Below, in pieces: positions 1 through 8,380 of a stretch of 64,000 nt of DNA. Origin of the DNA: Nostoc linckia z4 (GTDB taxonomy: Bacteria; Cyanobacteriota; Cyanobacteriia; Cyanobacteriales; Nostocaceae); contig NZ_LAHA01000016.1 of NCBI RefSeq assembly GCF_002608075.1, forward strand, positions 1 through 64,000. The letters run 5' to 3'. The notes under the pieces are model-generated. The model was given only the letters and a program-made list of their open reading frames with translations. It searched no databases and was not told where the DNA came from. Position numbers and translations under genes: made by a program. Position 1 is the stretch's first letter. Each line of letters starts with the position of its first letter.

Positions 1-186
1 CGCTCGCTGCATGTCGCTATCGCTGCTACTATCAATTCTGGATTGTGGTTCTTCCACATCTTGAAAGATACCAGTTGGGAATGGCTGCCCTGGTTGACTG
101 TCAGTTGGTTAGTAATATTGTTGGTGCATCTAATTTATATTAGTGCGATCGCCAACTACACTGAAACTCCACCCAAATCCACCTGA
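1..186 (+). CDS. C-terminal end of a small two-helix membrane protein (2TM-like), cut by the window edge
   Basis: Frame 1 is open from the first base to a TGA at 184-186, giving the last 61 residues of a protein whose start lies outside the window. Two hydrophobic stretches (about residues 4-20 and 32-52 of the fragment) are separated by a short Trp-rich turn, DTSWEWLPW. A polar tail, NYTETPPKST, follows. This hairpin of two membrane helices with a Trp-containing turn resembles the 2TM domain of small bacterial membrane proteins, but the assignment rests on the pattern alone. Function is unknown. Confidence 0.55.
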   Translation, partial: RSLHVAIAATINSGLWFFHILKDTSWEWLPWLTVSWLVILLVHLIYISAIANYTETPPKST

Positions 187-306
187 AGATGGACTGCTGA
201 TGCTAGGGCGATTGTAACTTGTGGCAGTAGAATCAGCCTCGTTAATTGAGCAATAATGTAAATAAGCCTGAAATTTTGCGCTCTTTCTCAATATTGGGTT
301 ATTTTT

Positions 307-615
307 ATGGCTAAGACTAATACCTCAGAATTACTAGAAGCCCTAGCAGCCGAAATTGGTGAAAATGTCTATATAGACGTTGCTAAATGGCATCTTTATT
401 TATCTAATGCCAAACTGCATACAATCGTTGCTGAAAAACTATATCCTTTAATTACTTCTAACTCTGTAAGTGAAGACCAAGTTACACAAGTGTTGGAATC
501 CATTTCAGTAAAAATTGGCGGTGGCAAACGGGAATTGCCTTTAATTGATTTGCTGCCGTTGCAATGCCAGGTGAATTTAGTAGATATTTTGGAAAAATAT
601 CAACGCGAAATTTAA
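307..615 (+). CDS. DUF3181 family protein, conserved in cyanobacteria
   Basis: A 102-residue soluble protein with no signal peptide or membrane segment. The core has residues ENVYIDVAKWHLYLSNAKLH (about 19-38) and a late GGGKRELPLIDLLPLQCQ stretch (about 71-88). I recognise this as the DUF3181 family found almost only in cyanobacteria; its biochemical role is not established. The ATG at 307 follows an AT-rich leader and gives the usual family N-terminus (MAKTNTSELLEALAAEIG). The gene stands alone, followed by a short heptamer repeat. Confidence 0.75.
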   Translation: MAKTNTSELLEALAAEIGENVYIDVAKWHLYLSNAKLHTIVAEKLYPLITSNSVSEDQVTQVLESISVKIGGGKRELPLIDLLPLQCQVNLVDILEKYQREI

Positions 616-621
616 TAAAAA

Positions 622-652
622 AGAATTCAGAATTCAGAATTCAGAAATCAGA
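622..652. repeat. Short heptamer repeat (GAATTCA-type)
   Basis: About four consecutive 7-bp units of GAATTCA lie just after the stop codon of the DUF3181 gene; the last unit is degenerate. This is the short tandemly repeated heptamer type common in intergenic DNA of Nostocales. The same heptamer recurs around 12020-12062 and 19860-19880. Confidence 0.8.
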
Positions 653-728
653 ATAAGTTCTGTGCCTTTGGCGAGTTTGTATTGAGACTTGCGGCAAATT
701 TTCATGCAAATTTATTGAGGTTAGTTGT

Positions 729-944
729 ATGTTGTTACAAATAAAAGATAGTGGTGAGTTGGTAAAGATTCTGGAAATTGAAGAATTACTCGACCCTAAC
801 ACTGATGTTGTTCATGCACGAGAGCAACAAGGTGAAGAAGAACAGGAACCTGATTCTTTTAAAAAAGAAAATCTCGTTTTTCCTTCTGGTGAAGGTTTAC
901 CGCGCTGTTGGTTAGATGCTGATTACCGAACTGCTAATAGTTAG
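729..944 (+). CDS. Small conserved cyanobacterial hypothetical protein
   Basis: A 71-residue acidic protein starting MLLQIKDSGELVKILEIEEL. A charged Glu-rich middle (about residues 34-42) is followed by a conserved-looking end, ENLVFPSGEGLPRCWLDADY. The sequence resembles small cyanobacterial proteins sometimes labelled acetyltransferase, but at this length no catalytic GNAT fold is possible, so I give no function. The start follows TTGAGGTTAGTTGT, which offers a weak GAGG ribosome-binding site. It lies 113 bp after the DUF3181 gene on the same strand and is followed by a strong inverted repeat. Confidence 0.6.
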   Translation: MLLQIKDSGELVKILEIEELLDPNTDVVHAREQQGEEEQEPDSFKKENLVFPSGEGLPRCWLDADYRTANS

Positions 945-977
945 GGACTTCCAGATAAAAAATATTCAATTATTTAT

Positions 978-1035
978 TGTGGGGTGGGCATCTTGCCCGC
1001 CCAATTTATATGGCGGGCAAGATGCCCACCCCACA
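978..1035. repeat. Perfect long inverted repeat, dispersed palindrome type
   Basis: Two 24-bp arms (978-1001 and 1012-1035) are perfect reverse complements around a 10-bp AT-rich loop. The arms carry GGGGTGGGCATCTTGCCCGCC. The element lies between the convergent ends of the gene at 729-944 and the large minus-strand gene ending at 1183, so transcripts from either side would form a very stable hairpin. No T-run follows, so it is better seen as a dispersed palindrome than as a textbook terminator. A related GGGCGTCTCGCCCGTCC sequence is at about 48185. Confidence 0.85.
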
Positions 1036-1182
1036 AGATTAGATAATTTATTTCTTGAAGTTACCTTATTAATTTAAAACCAGGAGATTGGGTTTTAGCT
1101 TGGTTTCTGTGAGATACAAAATCTCATCTTGTTATGTTAAATGAAGTGATAGAATTATTTATATTAAAAAGCTACCCGTCTT

Positions 1183-4100
1183 TTAAGGTGAACATTTATT
1201 CAAGCACGTAAACTTACCTGACTCAACCTTCACTAAGACAGCTTCACTCTGGCGTTCCCCCTTCTGAAACTTCAGTTCGTTTCCTGATGTTAGTTTGGCG
1301 TTAAGATCTATCTGTGTTAATTTTTGCAAAATTGTTTCTCTCGAAGGTTGGGGTGATAGAGAGTTAATAAAAGCTTGAGCAGCATCATAACTAGTAGCTG
1401 TGCGCCAACTAATATCTCCTCCCCATAGTCGCCTTGCAGCTTGGGAAAAGCTTTTAGCTTGTGGCGCATCCCTAAACCAAGGCACAGCAACAACTAAGCC
1501 TTCAACAGCATTTCCACCATCTTGTAAGGTTTTCTGATTATATAAAGTATCACCACCTAACAACTTTAGTCCTAACTTATTATCAGCATTTGCTTTAGCA
1601 ATATCGAGTGTTGTGGCTGTATATTGTACACTTGGGAACAATACAATCCCCTGTACCTGTTTAGATGCACTATCTTTAAGTTCTTGCTCAATATTCAGTG
1701 TTTCATTGTTCAAATCTATCAAACTAATAATTTGACCTTTAAAGTTAGTTCTAAACTCTTCCCTCAAACTGTTGCTATAAAAATTGTCGGAATTATAAAC
1801 AATTACAACTTTATTTAAACGAGAATCAATAGCATATTTCGCTAATTTTTCACCAAATGCGGCATCAGAAGGTGTTGTTCTGAAGAAATTTTTTCCCTCT
1901 AAAGCGTTAGAAGCGCTAGTAGGAGAGATGAAAGGTATATCTGCTTGTTCGTATATATAAGGTATATCTGCTTGTTCGTATATAATATTAAGAGCAGCTT
2001 TTGTAGTGTTGCTAGAACCATGTCCAATTACTCCCAACACAGATTTATCATTAGCTAGCCGTTGAGCTATTTGTTGGGCTTGCTTTGAGTCATCACCATC
2101 ATTAGCAATCAGAATTTCCAGCGAACGACCATCCTGACCACCATTGGCATTAAATTGCTCTTGTGATTGTGCAACTCCACGCAAAATTTCTTGAGATCTA
2201 TCTCGTCCATTTTCTGCGGGTACTACTACTGCTAAGGTGAATGGATTACCTCTTTGACGAGCTATTGCATTATTGTAGTAAATCCGCACTTCTGGATCGC
2301 TGCGATTAGCCGTTATAGCCTGTTGAAATAATTTAATGGCTTGTGAGTAATCACCTTGTTTAAATGCTTCAATACCTTGGTCGCGGTAAGTGTTGGGGAT
2401 TGAGAAAAAGAGAGTGCGATCGCCACGACTAATATTATTCTGAATATTGTTAGGAATCAATGAATTCTGCTTGTAACCACAACTACCATCAACTTTTTGT
2501 TGACCTCCATCACAGGAAGTTGAAAATCGATAAACAACAATACTACCTATGGAAATCCCTAGTAAAATTAAACCCAAGATGACTGGGCGAATCAAAGCTT
2601 TTTGATTTTGCAATGATTCAATTGTTACTAACCCTCCTTTTAACTGTTGTTGATAAATTTGGGCTTGTTGTTTCTCTAGTCTTTCTTGTTGTTCAATTTC
2701 TGCTTCAATTTCGCGTAGTTTATATTTTGCCGATTCTCTATCAGCTTCAATTTTTAAAACTTTCTGAAATGGAGATTTTGCCTCGATAAACTTTCGTTGT
2801 TTTATCAAATTATTGCCATAAGCTTCTAATGCTAGTAAAAAACCTTCTTTATTACGTATATAATCTATTTGGTAAGCTCGCTCGTAGATTTCCAGAGATT
2901 TTTTAAAATTGTAAATCTCCAAGTATTTCTCTGCTAAAGCAACTAAAGTACTAAAGTGATTAGGATTGAGTTTTAAAATTTCCTCGTAAGCATCTATAAC
3001 ATTTTGATTTTTACCATCTTGATGCAGTTTGATTGCTTCTTCACTAATTCTATTAATTTCTTCTTCTCGAAATTTTTCTAATCTCCATATTGCTTTTTTT
3101 AATGGGTGATTTTCCACTAACCAGCGACGGACTAATTCAATTTTTACTCGGCGCTCTGTCTCATCTAAAAAACCACTTGCTGTTAGCTTTTTAGCAGCTT
3201 CTCTCAATTCAATTGTTACAATAACTCCATATTTATTCAGTAATATTAATGGATCTTCTGGAAACGATTTACTTTGCTCTATAGCTATTTTTTGACCTTC
3301 CGCTACTGCTGAAAATACTACTTTTTCATCTACAGATAGTCCATACCAAAACCCTACTAATCCGGGTTCTACACTTTCAATTGTTTTGTCTACAATACCT
3401 TCGACATCAGAACGAGTAACTTTCCATATCTTGGCAATTTTTGCTTGCAGAAAAAGATTAAAACAGATAGCTTGGGTAAAATAGGGATGCCCTGATGAAA
3501 GTTCAAAAATTGCTCTGATTGCATCTTCCTCGTACTCCAGCATACCTTGTGCTGGTTTAGTAATTAGTTGTTTAGTAGTTATTTCATCTAGTAAATCAAC
3601 TTTTTGATATGGCGGAGTGTTGAATAAATCAACTAGATTTTGTAAATCATGTTGAGTTCGCCCAACTACAGGAATAATGAATAATTTTTCTTGCTGGTCT
3701 AGAAGTGATTGCAAATATCTGAAAAAATTATTACCATGATTTAATATGTTATCATCACTACTGATAACATCAAATTCATCCAGTAATATCACTAGATTTC
3801 TATCGCCTAATATCTGATAAACTCTTGGTAAAAAATTATTAGAAAATATATCTAGATGATTCTCCAATTCTTCTTGAGAAGGAAGTAAAATAATGTCTGA
3901 ATTTAACTCTAAAGTTTCTGCGATCGCTTCAGATAATTTATGTAATATCTCACTTAGAGAAGATTGACTGTGACCTTGCAAATCAAAATTAATAAAAACA
4001 AATTTATTCTCAGCTAATTTGTGAGGAATTTGCTGAAGTACTGAAGATGTACCAATGCGTCGTTGACCGTGCAATAAAAGAATTCTTGTATTACTATTAA

Positions 4101-4209
4101 GACAATCTTCAATAAACTTGAATAAATTGTCCCGTCCGAAAAACTTTTCCGGTTCATAGATTGAACGACCGATGATGTAAGGATTTCTGCGAGCAGTAGA
4201 GTTATTCAT
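1183..4209 (-). CDS. P-loop ATPase-TPR-membrane span-periplasmic binding receptor fusion (downstream paralog, degenerate Walker A)
   Basis: A 1008-residue multidomain protein. Residues 1-380 are an ORC/STAND-like P-loop ATPase: the Walker A site is GQRRIGTS (48-55), where the usual Lys is Thr (codon ACA), and Walker B is ILLDEFD (about 141-147). A winged-helix-like stretch with ELVRRWLVENHPLKKA ends this part. TPR-like helices and a coiled coil (about 385-530) follow, then one membrane helix (about 540-565) and another TPR-like unit (EAFKQGDYSQAIKLFQQAI). The last 340 residues resemble type I periplasmic receptors of the branched-chain amino acid/ANF kind (LAVVVPAENG, LGVIGHGSS, FFRTTPSDAAFGE). 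By this layout the ATPase would be cytoplasmic and the receptor periplasmic. It lies 22 bp after its paralog, probably in one operon. The lost Lys suggests weak or no ATP hydrolysis. A role as a ligand-gated sensor is inference. Confidence 0.8.
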   Translation of the reverse strand: MNNSTARRNPYIIGRSIYEPEKFFGRDNLFKFIEDCLNSNTRILLLHGQRRIGTSSVLQQIPHKLAENKFVFINFDLQGHSQSSLSEILHKLSEAIAETLELNSDIILLPSQEELENHLDIFSNNFLPRVYQILGDRNLVILLDEFDVISSDDNILNHGNNFFRYLQSLLDQQEKLFIIPVVGRTQHDLQNLVDLFNTPPYQKVDLLDEITTKQLITKPAQGMLEYEEDAIRAIFELSSGHPYFTQAICFNLFLQAKIAKIWKVTRSDVEGIVDKTIESVEPGLVGFWYGLSVDEKVVFSAVAEGQKIAIEQSKSFPEDPLILLNKYGVIVTIELREAAKKLTASGFLDETERRVKIELVRRWLVENHPLKKAIWRLEKFREEEINRISEEAIKLHQDGKNQNVIDAYEEILKLNPNHFSTLVALAEKYLEIYNFKKSLEIYERAYQIDYIRNKEGFLLALEAYGNNLIKQRKFIEAKSPFQKVLKIEADRESAKYKLREIEAEIEQQERLEKQQAQIYQQQLKGGLVTIESLQNQKALIRPVILGLILLGISIGSIVVYRFSTSCDGGQQKVDGSCGYKQNSLIPNNIQNNISRGDRTLFFSIPNTYRDQGIEAFKQGDYSQAIKLFQQAITANRSDPEVRIYYNNAIARQRGNPFTLAVVVPAENGRDRSQEILRGVAQSQEQFNANGGQDGRSLEILIANDGDDSKQAQQIAQRLANDKSVLGVIGHGSSNTTKAALNIIYEQADIPYIYEQADIPFISPTSASNALEGKNFFRTTPSDAAFGEKLAKYAIDSRLNKVVIVYNSDNFYSNSLREEFRTNFKGQIISLIDLNNETLNIEQELKDSASKQVQGIVLFPSVQYTATTLDIAKANADNKLGLKLLGGDTLYNQKTLQDGGNAVEGLVVAVPWFRDAPQAKSFSQAARRLWGGDISWRTATSYDAAQAFINSLSPQPSRETILQKLTQIDLNAKLTSGNELKFQKGERQSEAVLVKVESGKFTCLNKCSP
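1934..1987 (-). repeat. In-frame 27-bp tandem duplication in the receptor domain
   Basis: Two adjacent 27-bp units (1934-1960 and 1961-1987) agree in their first 24 bases. On the minus strand they make the residues IYEQADIP occur twice, just before FISPTSAS. The paralog at 4232-7255 has a single copy at the same place (NIYKQEDIPIISPTSS). The duplication is therefore recent and specific to this gene, and it preserves the frame. Confidence 0.9.
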
Positions 4210-4231
4210 ATAAAAAAGCTACCCTGGTGTC

Positions 4232-7200
4232 TCAAGGTGAACATTGCTGCAAGCATTTAAACTGACCTTGCTCAATCGTTACAAGAATGGCTTTACTTTG
4301 GCGTTCTCCGTTCTTAAATTTCAGATCGTCTCCTGATGTTACTAGCTTATCTTCCGATGTTCCTTTGGGGGAAAGATTTAAGTTTTGTAGTCGTTGCAGA
4401 ATTGTTGCTCTTGAAGGTCGGGAAGACAGAGATTTAATAAAAGCTTGAGTAGCGTCATAACTGGTGGCTGTGCGCCAACTAATATCTCCTAACCATTGTT
4501 GTTTTGCAGCTTGGGAAAAATATTTAGCTTGTGGTGCTTCCCTAAACCAAGGCACAGCAAGAGCTAAGCCTTCAACATTTTTACCATCATCTAATGTTTT
4601 TTTATTGTATAGGCTGTCACCACCTAACAACTTTAGTCCTAAATTTTTATCAAGATTGATTTTAGCTACCTCAAGTGCTGTGGCTGTATATTTTATGTCT
4701 GGGAATAGCATAACCGCTTGCACTTGTTGAGATGAACTTTCTTGAAGTTCTTTTTCTATATCTAGCGTCGGATCTGTAACATCTATCAGGCGAAAAATTT
4801 CACCTCTAAAATTATTTTTAAATTCTGCTTTAAGACTATTACTATAAAGGCTTTGAGGATTATAAAAAATAACAACTTTCTTTAAAGAGGAACTTGTAGC
4901 ATATTTACCTAATTTTTCACCAAATGCAGCATCGGAAGGAGTTGTTCTAAAGAAGTTTTTTCCTTGTAAAGTGTTGGCACTGCTGGTAGGAGAAATAATA
5001 GGTATATCTTCTTGTTTGTATATATTCAGAACTGCTTGTGTGGTTTGGCTAGAGCCATGGCCAATTACCCCCAGTAAATAGTCTTTCTGAACTAATTTTT
5101 TAGCTATTTTTTTGGCTTGTTCTTCGTCATTAGCGTCATTGGCAATTAAAATTTCTAGCAATCGACCATTCTGACCGCCATTAACATTAAATTGTTCTTG
5201 TGATTGTGCAACTCCACGCAATATTTCTTGAGCTTTGGATTGGTCATTTCCAGGTACAACCACTGCTAAAGTTAAGGGACTATACTCTTCTCCCGTTTTA
5301 GCCTTGTCGTTAGCTTTGGCATTGTTATAGTAAATTCGTAATTCTGGATCGTTGCGATTGTTGCGATTATCCGTTATGGCATTTTCAAATAATTCAATGG
5401 CTTTAGAGTAATTAGCTTCTTTAAATGCTTTTATGGCTTGGTCAGGGCGAGTGTTATTATTAGTAGGAAATAAAATGCGATCGCCACGACTAATATTACT
5501 CTGAATATTATCATCTGCTTTTGGTGTAGTCGTTGGAGTTTGTGTTGGTGAAGGATTAGGAACTGAAGGAGATAGATTGACAGCAATATTACCACCTAGA
5601 AGGGCAATCAATCCTAGAATTATACCTAATATAACTCGCTGGCGAACAGGATTTTTTGAGTTATTTATATCAGGTTTAGTTAATTTTTCCTCAACTTGTT
5701 GTATTTGGAGAACTTCCTGTTTTTCGAGTTCAGTGTTAATTTCTGCAAGTTGTTCTTTTACTGATTCCTTCTCAGGCTCAATTTCTAAAGCTCTATCAAA
5801 CTGAATTTTTGCCTTAGTTAATTTTCCTTGTTTCTTCAAATTTTTTCCATAGGCTTCTAGTGCTTGTAAAAGATTTTCTTTATTCTCGATACGGTTATAG
5901 TGATAAGCTCGTGTGTAGAGTTCCAAGGATTTATCAAAACTTTCAATATCCAAGTACTTTTTAGCTAAAAGAGGTATAGTCTCGAAATGATTTGGATTGA
6001 GTGCCAATATTCTTTCATAATGGTCTATCATATCTTGAATATTTTTATCGCGATACAATTCTAATTCTTGTTTTGAAATTCGATCTATTTCTTCTTCTTT
6101 AATTTTTTTCAATTCATTTCTTGCTTGATTGAATGGGTGAAATTTGACTAACCAGCGACGGACTAATTCAATTTTGACTCGTGCTTCTTTCTCTGTGTCT
6201 TCCAAATAACCTTTTTTAACTAATTGCTTTGCGGCTTCAATTATTTCTTCTGTCTGGATAATTCCATAGCTTTTCAAGAACGTAAATGGATCTTCTGGAG
6301 ATTTTCCTGGGCTATTAACTATTTTTTTTACCTCTGCTACTGCTGCAAGAAATACTTTTTCATTAATAGATAATCCATCCCATAATCCTTCTAATCCAGA
6401 TTTAAGACCCTCAATTGTTTCATCTACAATGTTGTCTACATCTTCCCGATTAACTTTATTTTTTGTCCCCGATCTTACTTGAAGAAAAATATGAAAACAG
6501 ATACCTTGGATGAGATAAGGATGGCATGATGAAAGTTCAAAAATTGCATTTATGGCATCTTCTTCGTACTCGAACATACCCCTTGCTGGATTAGTAATTA
6601 GTAGTTTAGCACTTATCTCATAAAGTAAATCAATTTTTTGAGTTGGTGGACTGTCGAACAGCTGACATAGGTTTTGCAAATCATCATCAAACCGCCCTAA
6701 AACTGGAATAGCAAATAATTGTTTTTGTTTTATTAAAACTGTTTGTAAATATAGGAAGAAATGATTGCGATCGTTAATATTAATCGCAACATCAAATTCA
6801 TCCAATAAAAGCACTAGTTTTTTATTACCTAATTCCTGACAAACTATTGGTAAAAAAACATCACAAAATATATCTAAATTATTATTAATTCCTGTAGTCG
6901 AATGGAATATACTAATATGTTGACATACATCTAATTGTTCGCATATTGTTTCAGCTAATTTATATATAATCTCGCCCGCAGACGAATTGCTGTAACTTTG
7001 CAAATCAAAAGAAATAAAGACAAATTTTTCCTGATTTTCCGGTTTAATTTTATGGGGAAGCAGTTTGAGTAGAGAAGATTTACCAATGCGCCGTTGACCG
7101 TGTAATAACTGAATTTGTATATTATTATTGAGATTATCTTCAATAAACGCAAATAAATCTTCGCGTCCGAAAAATTTTTCTGGTTTAATAATTGTCTGAC

Positions 7201-7255
7201 CGATAATGTAAGGATTTCTCCAATGATTTCTATTCGTCACATTCTTTCTCTCCAC
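4232..7255 (-). CDS. P-loop ATPase-TPR-membrane span-periplasmic binding receptor fusion (upstream paralog)
   Basis: A 1007-residue protein with the same layout as its downstream neighbour. The N-terminal ATPase has an intact Walker A, GQRRIGKS (53-60), and Walker B LVLLLDEFD. A winged-helix-like end (VKIELVRRWLVKFHP), TPRs and coiled coil (about 395-525) and one membrane helix (about 540-562, VILGIILGLIALLGG) follow. A Pro/Thr-rich linker precedes the type I periplasmic receptor domain (about 665-1000: LTLAVVVPGNDQS, LLGVIGHGSSQTT, NFFRTTPSDAAFGEKL). It is the first gene of the pair, with a 400-bp AT-rich leader upstream. Both genes end in F(K/T)CL..CSP and share flanking bases AAAAAGCTACC after the stop, so the duplication included flanking DNA. 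A binding protein of the same superfamily is encoded nearby at 9175. The function is not known; coupling of periplasmic ligand sensing to a cytoplasmic ATPase is an inference. Confidence 0.82.
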   Translation of the reverse strand: MERKNVTNRNHWRNPYIIGQTIIKPEKFFGREDLFAFIEDNLNNNIQIQLLHGQRRIGKSSLLKLLPHKIKPENQEKFVFISFDLQSYSNSSAGEIIYKLAETICEQLDVCQHISIFHSTTGINNNLDIFCDVFLPIVCQELGNKKLVLLLDEFDVAININDRNHFFLYLQTVLIKQKQLFAIPVLGRFDDDLQNLCQLFDSPPTQKIDLLYEISAKLLITNPARGMFEYEEDAINAIFELSSCHPYLIQGICFHIFLQVRSGTKNKVNREDVDNIVDETIEGLKSGLEGLWDGLSINEKVFLAAVAEVKKIVNSPGKSPEDPFTFLKSYGIIQTEEIIEAAKQLVKKGYLEDTEKEARVKIELVRRWLVKFHPFNQARNELKKIKEEEIDRISKQELELYRDKNIQDMIDHYERILALNPNHFETIPLLAKKYLDIESFDKSLELYTRAYHYNRIENKENLLQALEAYGKNLKKQGKLTKAKIQFDRALEIEPEKESVKEQLAEINTELEKQEVLQIQQVEEKLTKPDINNSKNPVRQRVILGIILGLIALLGGNIAVNLSPSVPNPSPTQTPTTTPKADDNIQSNISRGDRILFPTNNNTRPDQAIKAFKEANYSKAIELFENAITDNRNNRNDPELRIYYNNAKANDKAKTGEEYSPLTLAVVVPGNDQSKAQEILRGVAQSQEQFNVNGGQNGRLLEILIANDANDEEQAKKIAKKLVQKDYLLGVIGHGSSQTTQAVLNIYKQEDIPIISPTSSANTLQGKNFFRTTPSDAAFGEKLGKYATSSSLKKVVIFYNPQSLYSNSLKAEFKNNFRGEIFRLIDVTDPTLDIEKELQESSSQQVQAVMLFPDIKYTATALEVAKINLDKNLGLKLLGGDSLYNKKTLDDGKNVEGLALAVPWFREAPQAKYFSQAAKQQWLGDISWRTATSYDATQAFIKSLSSRPSRATILQRLQNLNLSPKGTSEDKLVTSGDDLKFKNGERQSKAILVTIEQGQFKCLQQCSP

Positions 7256-7594
7256 AGGGTTACCTGATTAACTTGGTGTTTCCTATTTCCACCCCACAAA
7301 AAATTTTGACAAAACTATTTTTCTACGACAAAGGGATTGTTTGAGATATTGTGGTTAGATATTTAATTAGAAAATAGTAAAATTTTTTACTTAATTATAG
7401 TGTAAAAAAAATAATGACTGTGTGTATAAATTACATCAAATTTGTCTATTTTTCGTAAAATTTATGTAAAAACTATATTTTTTATAAGTATTTTCACGTC
7501 CCGTAAAATTTCCTTACACGATCGCCAACGACAAACAAACTAGTACAATCACTGATTTTGTTCTTCATATTAAACCTCATATACAAAAGTTTAT
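7256..7594. other. AT-rich divergent intergenic region
   Basis: Between the start of the minus-strand receptor gene (7255) and the plus-strand gene at 7659 there is no open frame of note. The DNA is strongly AT-rich, with runs of T and A around 7370-7500, and must carry both divergent promoters. I see no clear -35/-10 pair for the minus-strand gene. A candidate LexA box lies at its plus-strand end. Confidence 0.6.
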
Positions 7595-7608
7595 AGTACA
7601 TATGTACT
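7595..7608. promoter_or_regulatory. Candidate LexA (SOS) box
   Basis: The 14-bp perfect palindrome AGTACATATGTACT fits every position of the cyanobacterial LexA consensus RGTACNNNDGTWCB. It lies 50 bp before the ATG at 7659. It is not an NtcA site, because the spacing between GTA and TAC is six, not eight. Binding is not shown by sequence alone. Confidence 0.55.
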
Positions 7609-7658
7609 TAATTGCTGTTAAAATGCCTTACAAGTCAGCTAGCCTTGTTTGAGGTAGT

Positions 7659-8156
7659 ATGAAAAACATCCCAGACAGTCCAAAAGTTTCACTGTTGCAA
7701 CCGACACCTGTGACCACTGCCATAGTGCCACTACAACCACAAGAGGAAAAAATCATCACTGACCAGGAGCGTTTAGTCGCGCAAGTTGAACGCATCAACC
7801 GTATGGCAGGGGAGCTAGAAGCAGCGATACTGGAGTTGAAAGCGATCGCTAACACACTCAATACTCAAAAAAGTTACCCACTGGTTAAGCCGAACCAATA
7901 TAAAAATATTTGTCAGTATTTGGCAGTTAGCGTACCTTGGGTGAGAAAAAAATCAGACCAGTCTTTTATTTTGACAACACGAAGAGTTGATTTATTCCGA
8001 GCAGAAAGAGAAGCAGCACTACTAGCACAGCAACTACGCCAGCAAACCAAAAAAAGATTAGCGTCCCAGCGACATAGAAAAAACAAGGATGCAGGTGATA
8101 CCAATTCAAAATTCAAAATCCACGTATTAGGCAAGTCAGATATTAGAAGGGTTTAG
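7659..8156 (+). CDS. Hypothetical protein with coiled coil and possible helix-turn-helix
   Basis: A 165-residue protein I cannot place in a family. An N-terminal Pro/Thr-rich stretch (1-30) is followed by a predicted coiled coil (about 36-68, ERLVAQVERINRMAGELEAA). A short segment, YKNICQYLAVSVPWVRKKSD (about 81-100), has the spacing of a helix-turn-helix. A Gln/Arg/Lys-rich basic tail (about 115-145) follows. The composition suggests a small DNA-binding or structural protein. The ATG at 7659 gives the whole open frame, and the upstream LexA-like palindrome hints at damage control. Confidence 0.5.
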   Translation: MKNIPDSPKVSLLQPTPVTTAIVPLQPQEEKIITDQERLVAQVERINRMAGELEAAILELKAIANTLNTQKSYPLVKPNQYKNICQYLAVSVPWVRKKSDQSFILTTRRVDLFRAEREAALLAQQLRQQTKKRLASQRHRKNKDAGDTNSKFKIHVLGKSDIRRV

Positions 8157-8380
8157 GAACGGTCAACAAATCTTAAAGCGATCGCCATTTAAAGGTAATC
8201 CACCTCTGAGGTTGTAAAAGTTATGCTGATTGAAGTGTGGTAGAAGCAAGATATTTTCTTTCATTGCCAAAGACCACAAGACAATTGCTAATTGCTAGCA
8301 ATTATGTTAGCAATTAGCACATTTGCCCTCAAATTTGCACTTGTATAGAATCAGAGTGCAATGTTAGGGACGCTCGATCG

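Noticed and set aside
978-1035. Factor-independent terminator
   Set aside because: The hairpin is perfect but lacks a T-run and matches the dispersed palindrome type, so it is listed as a repeat.
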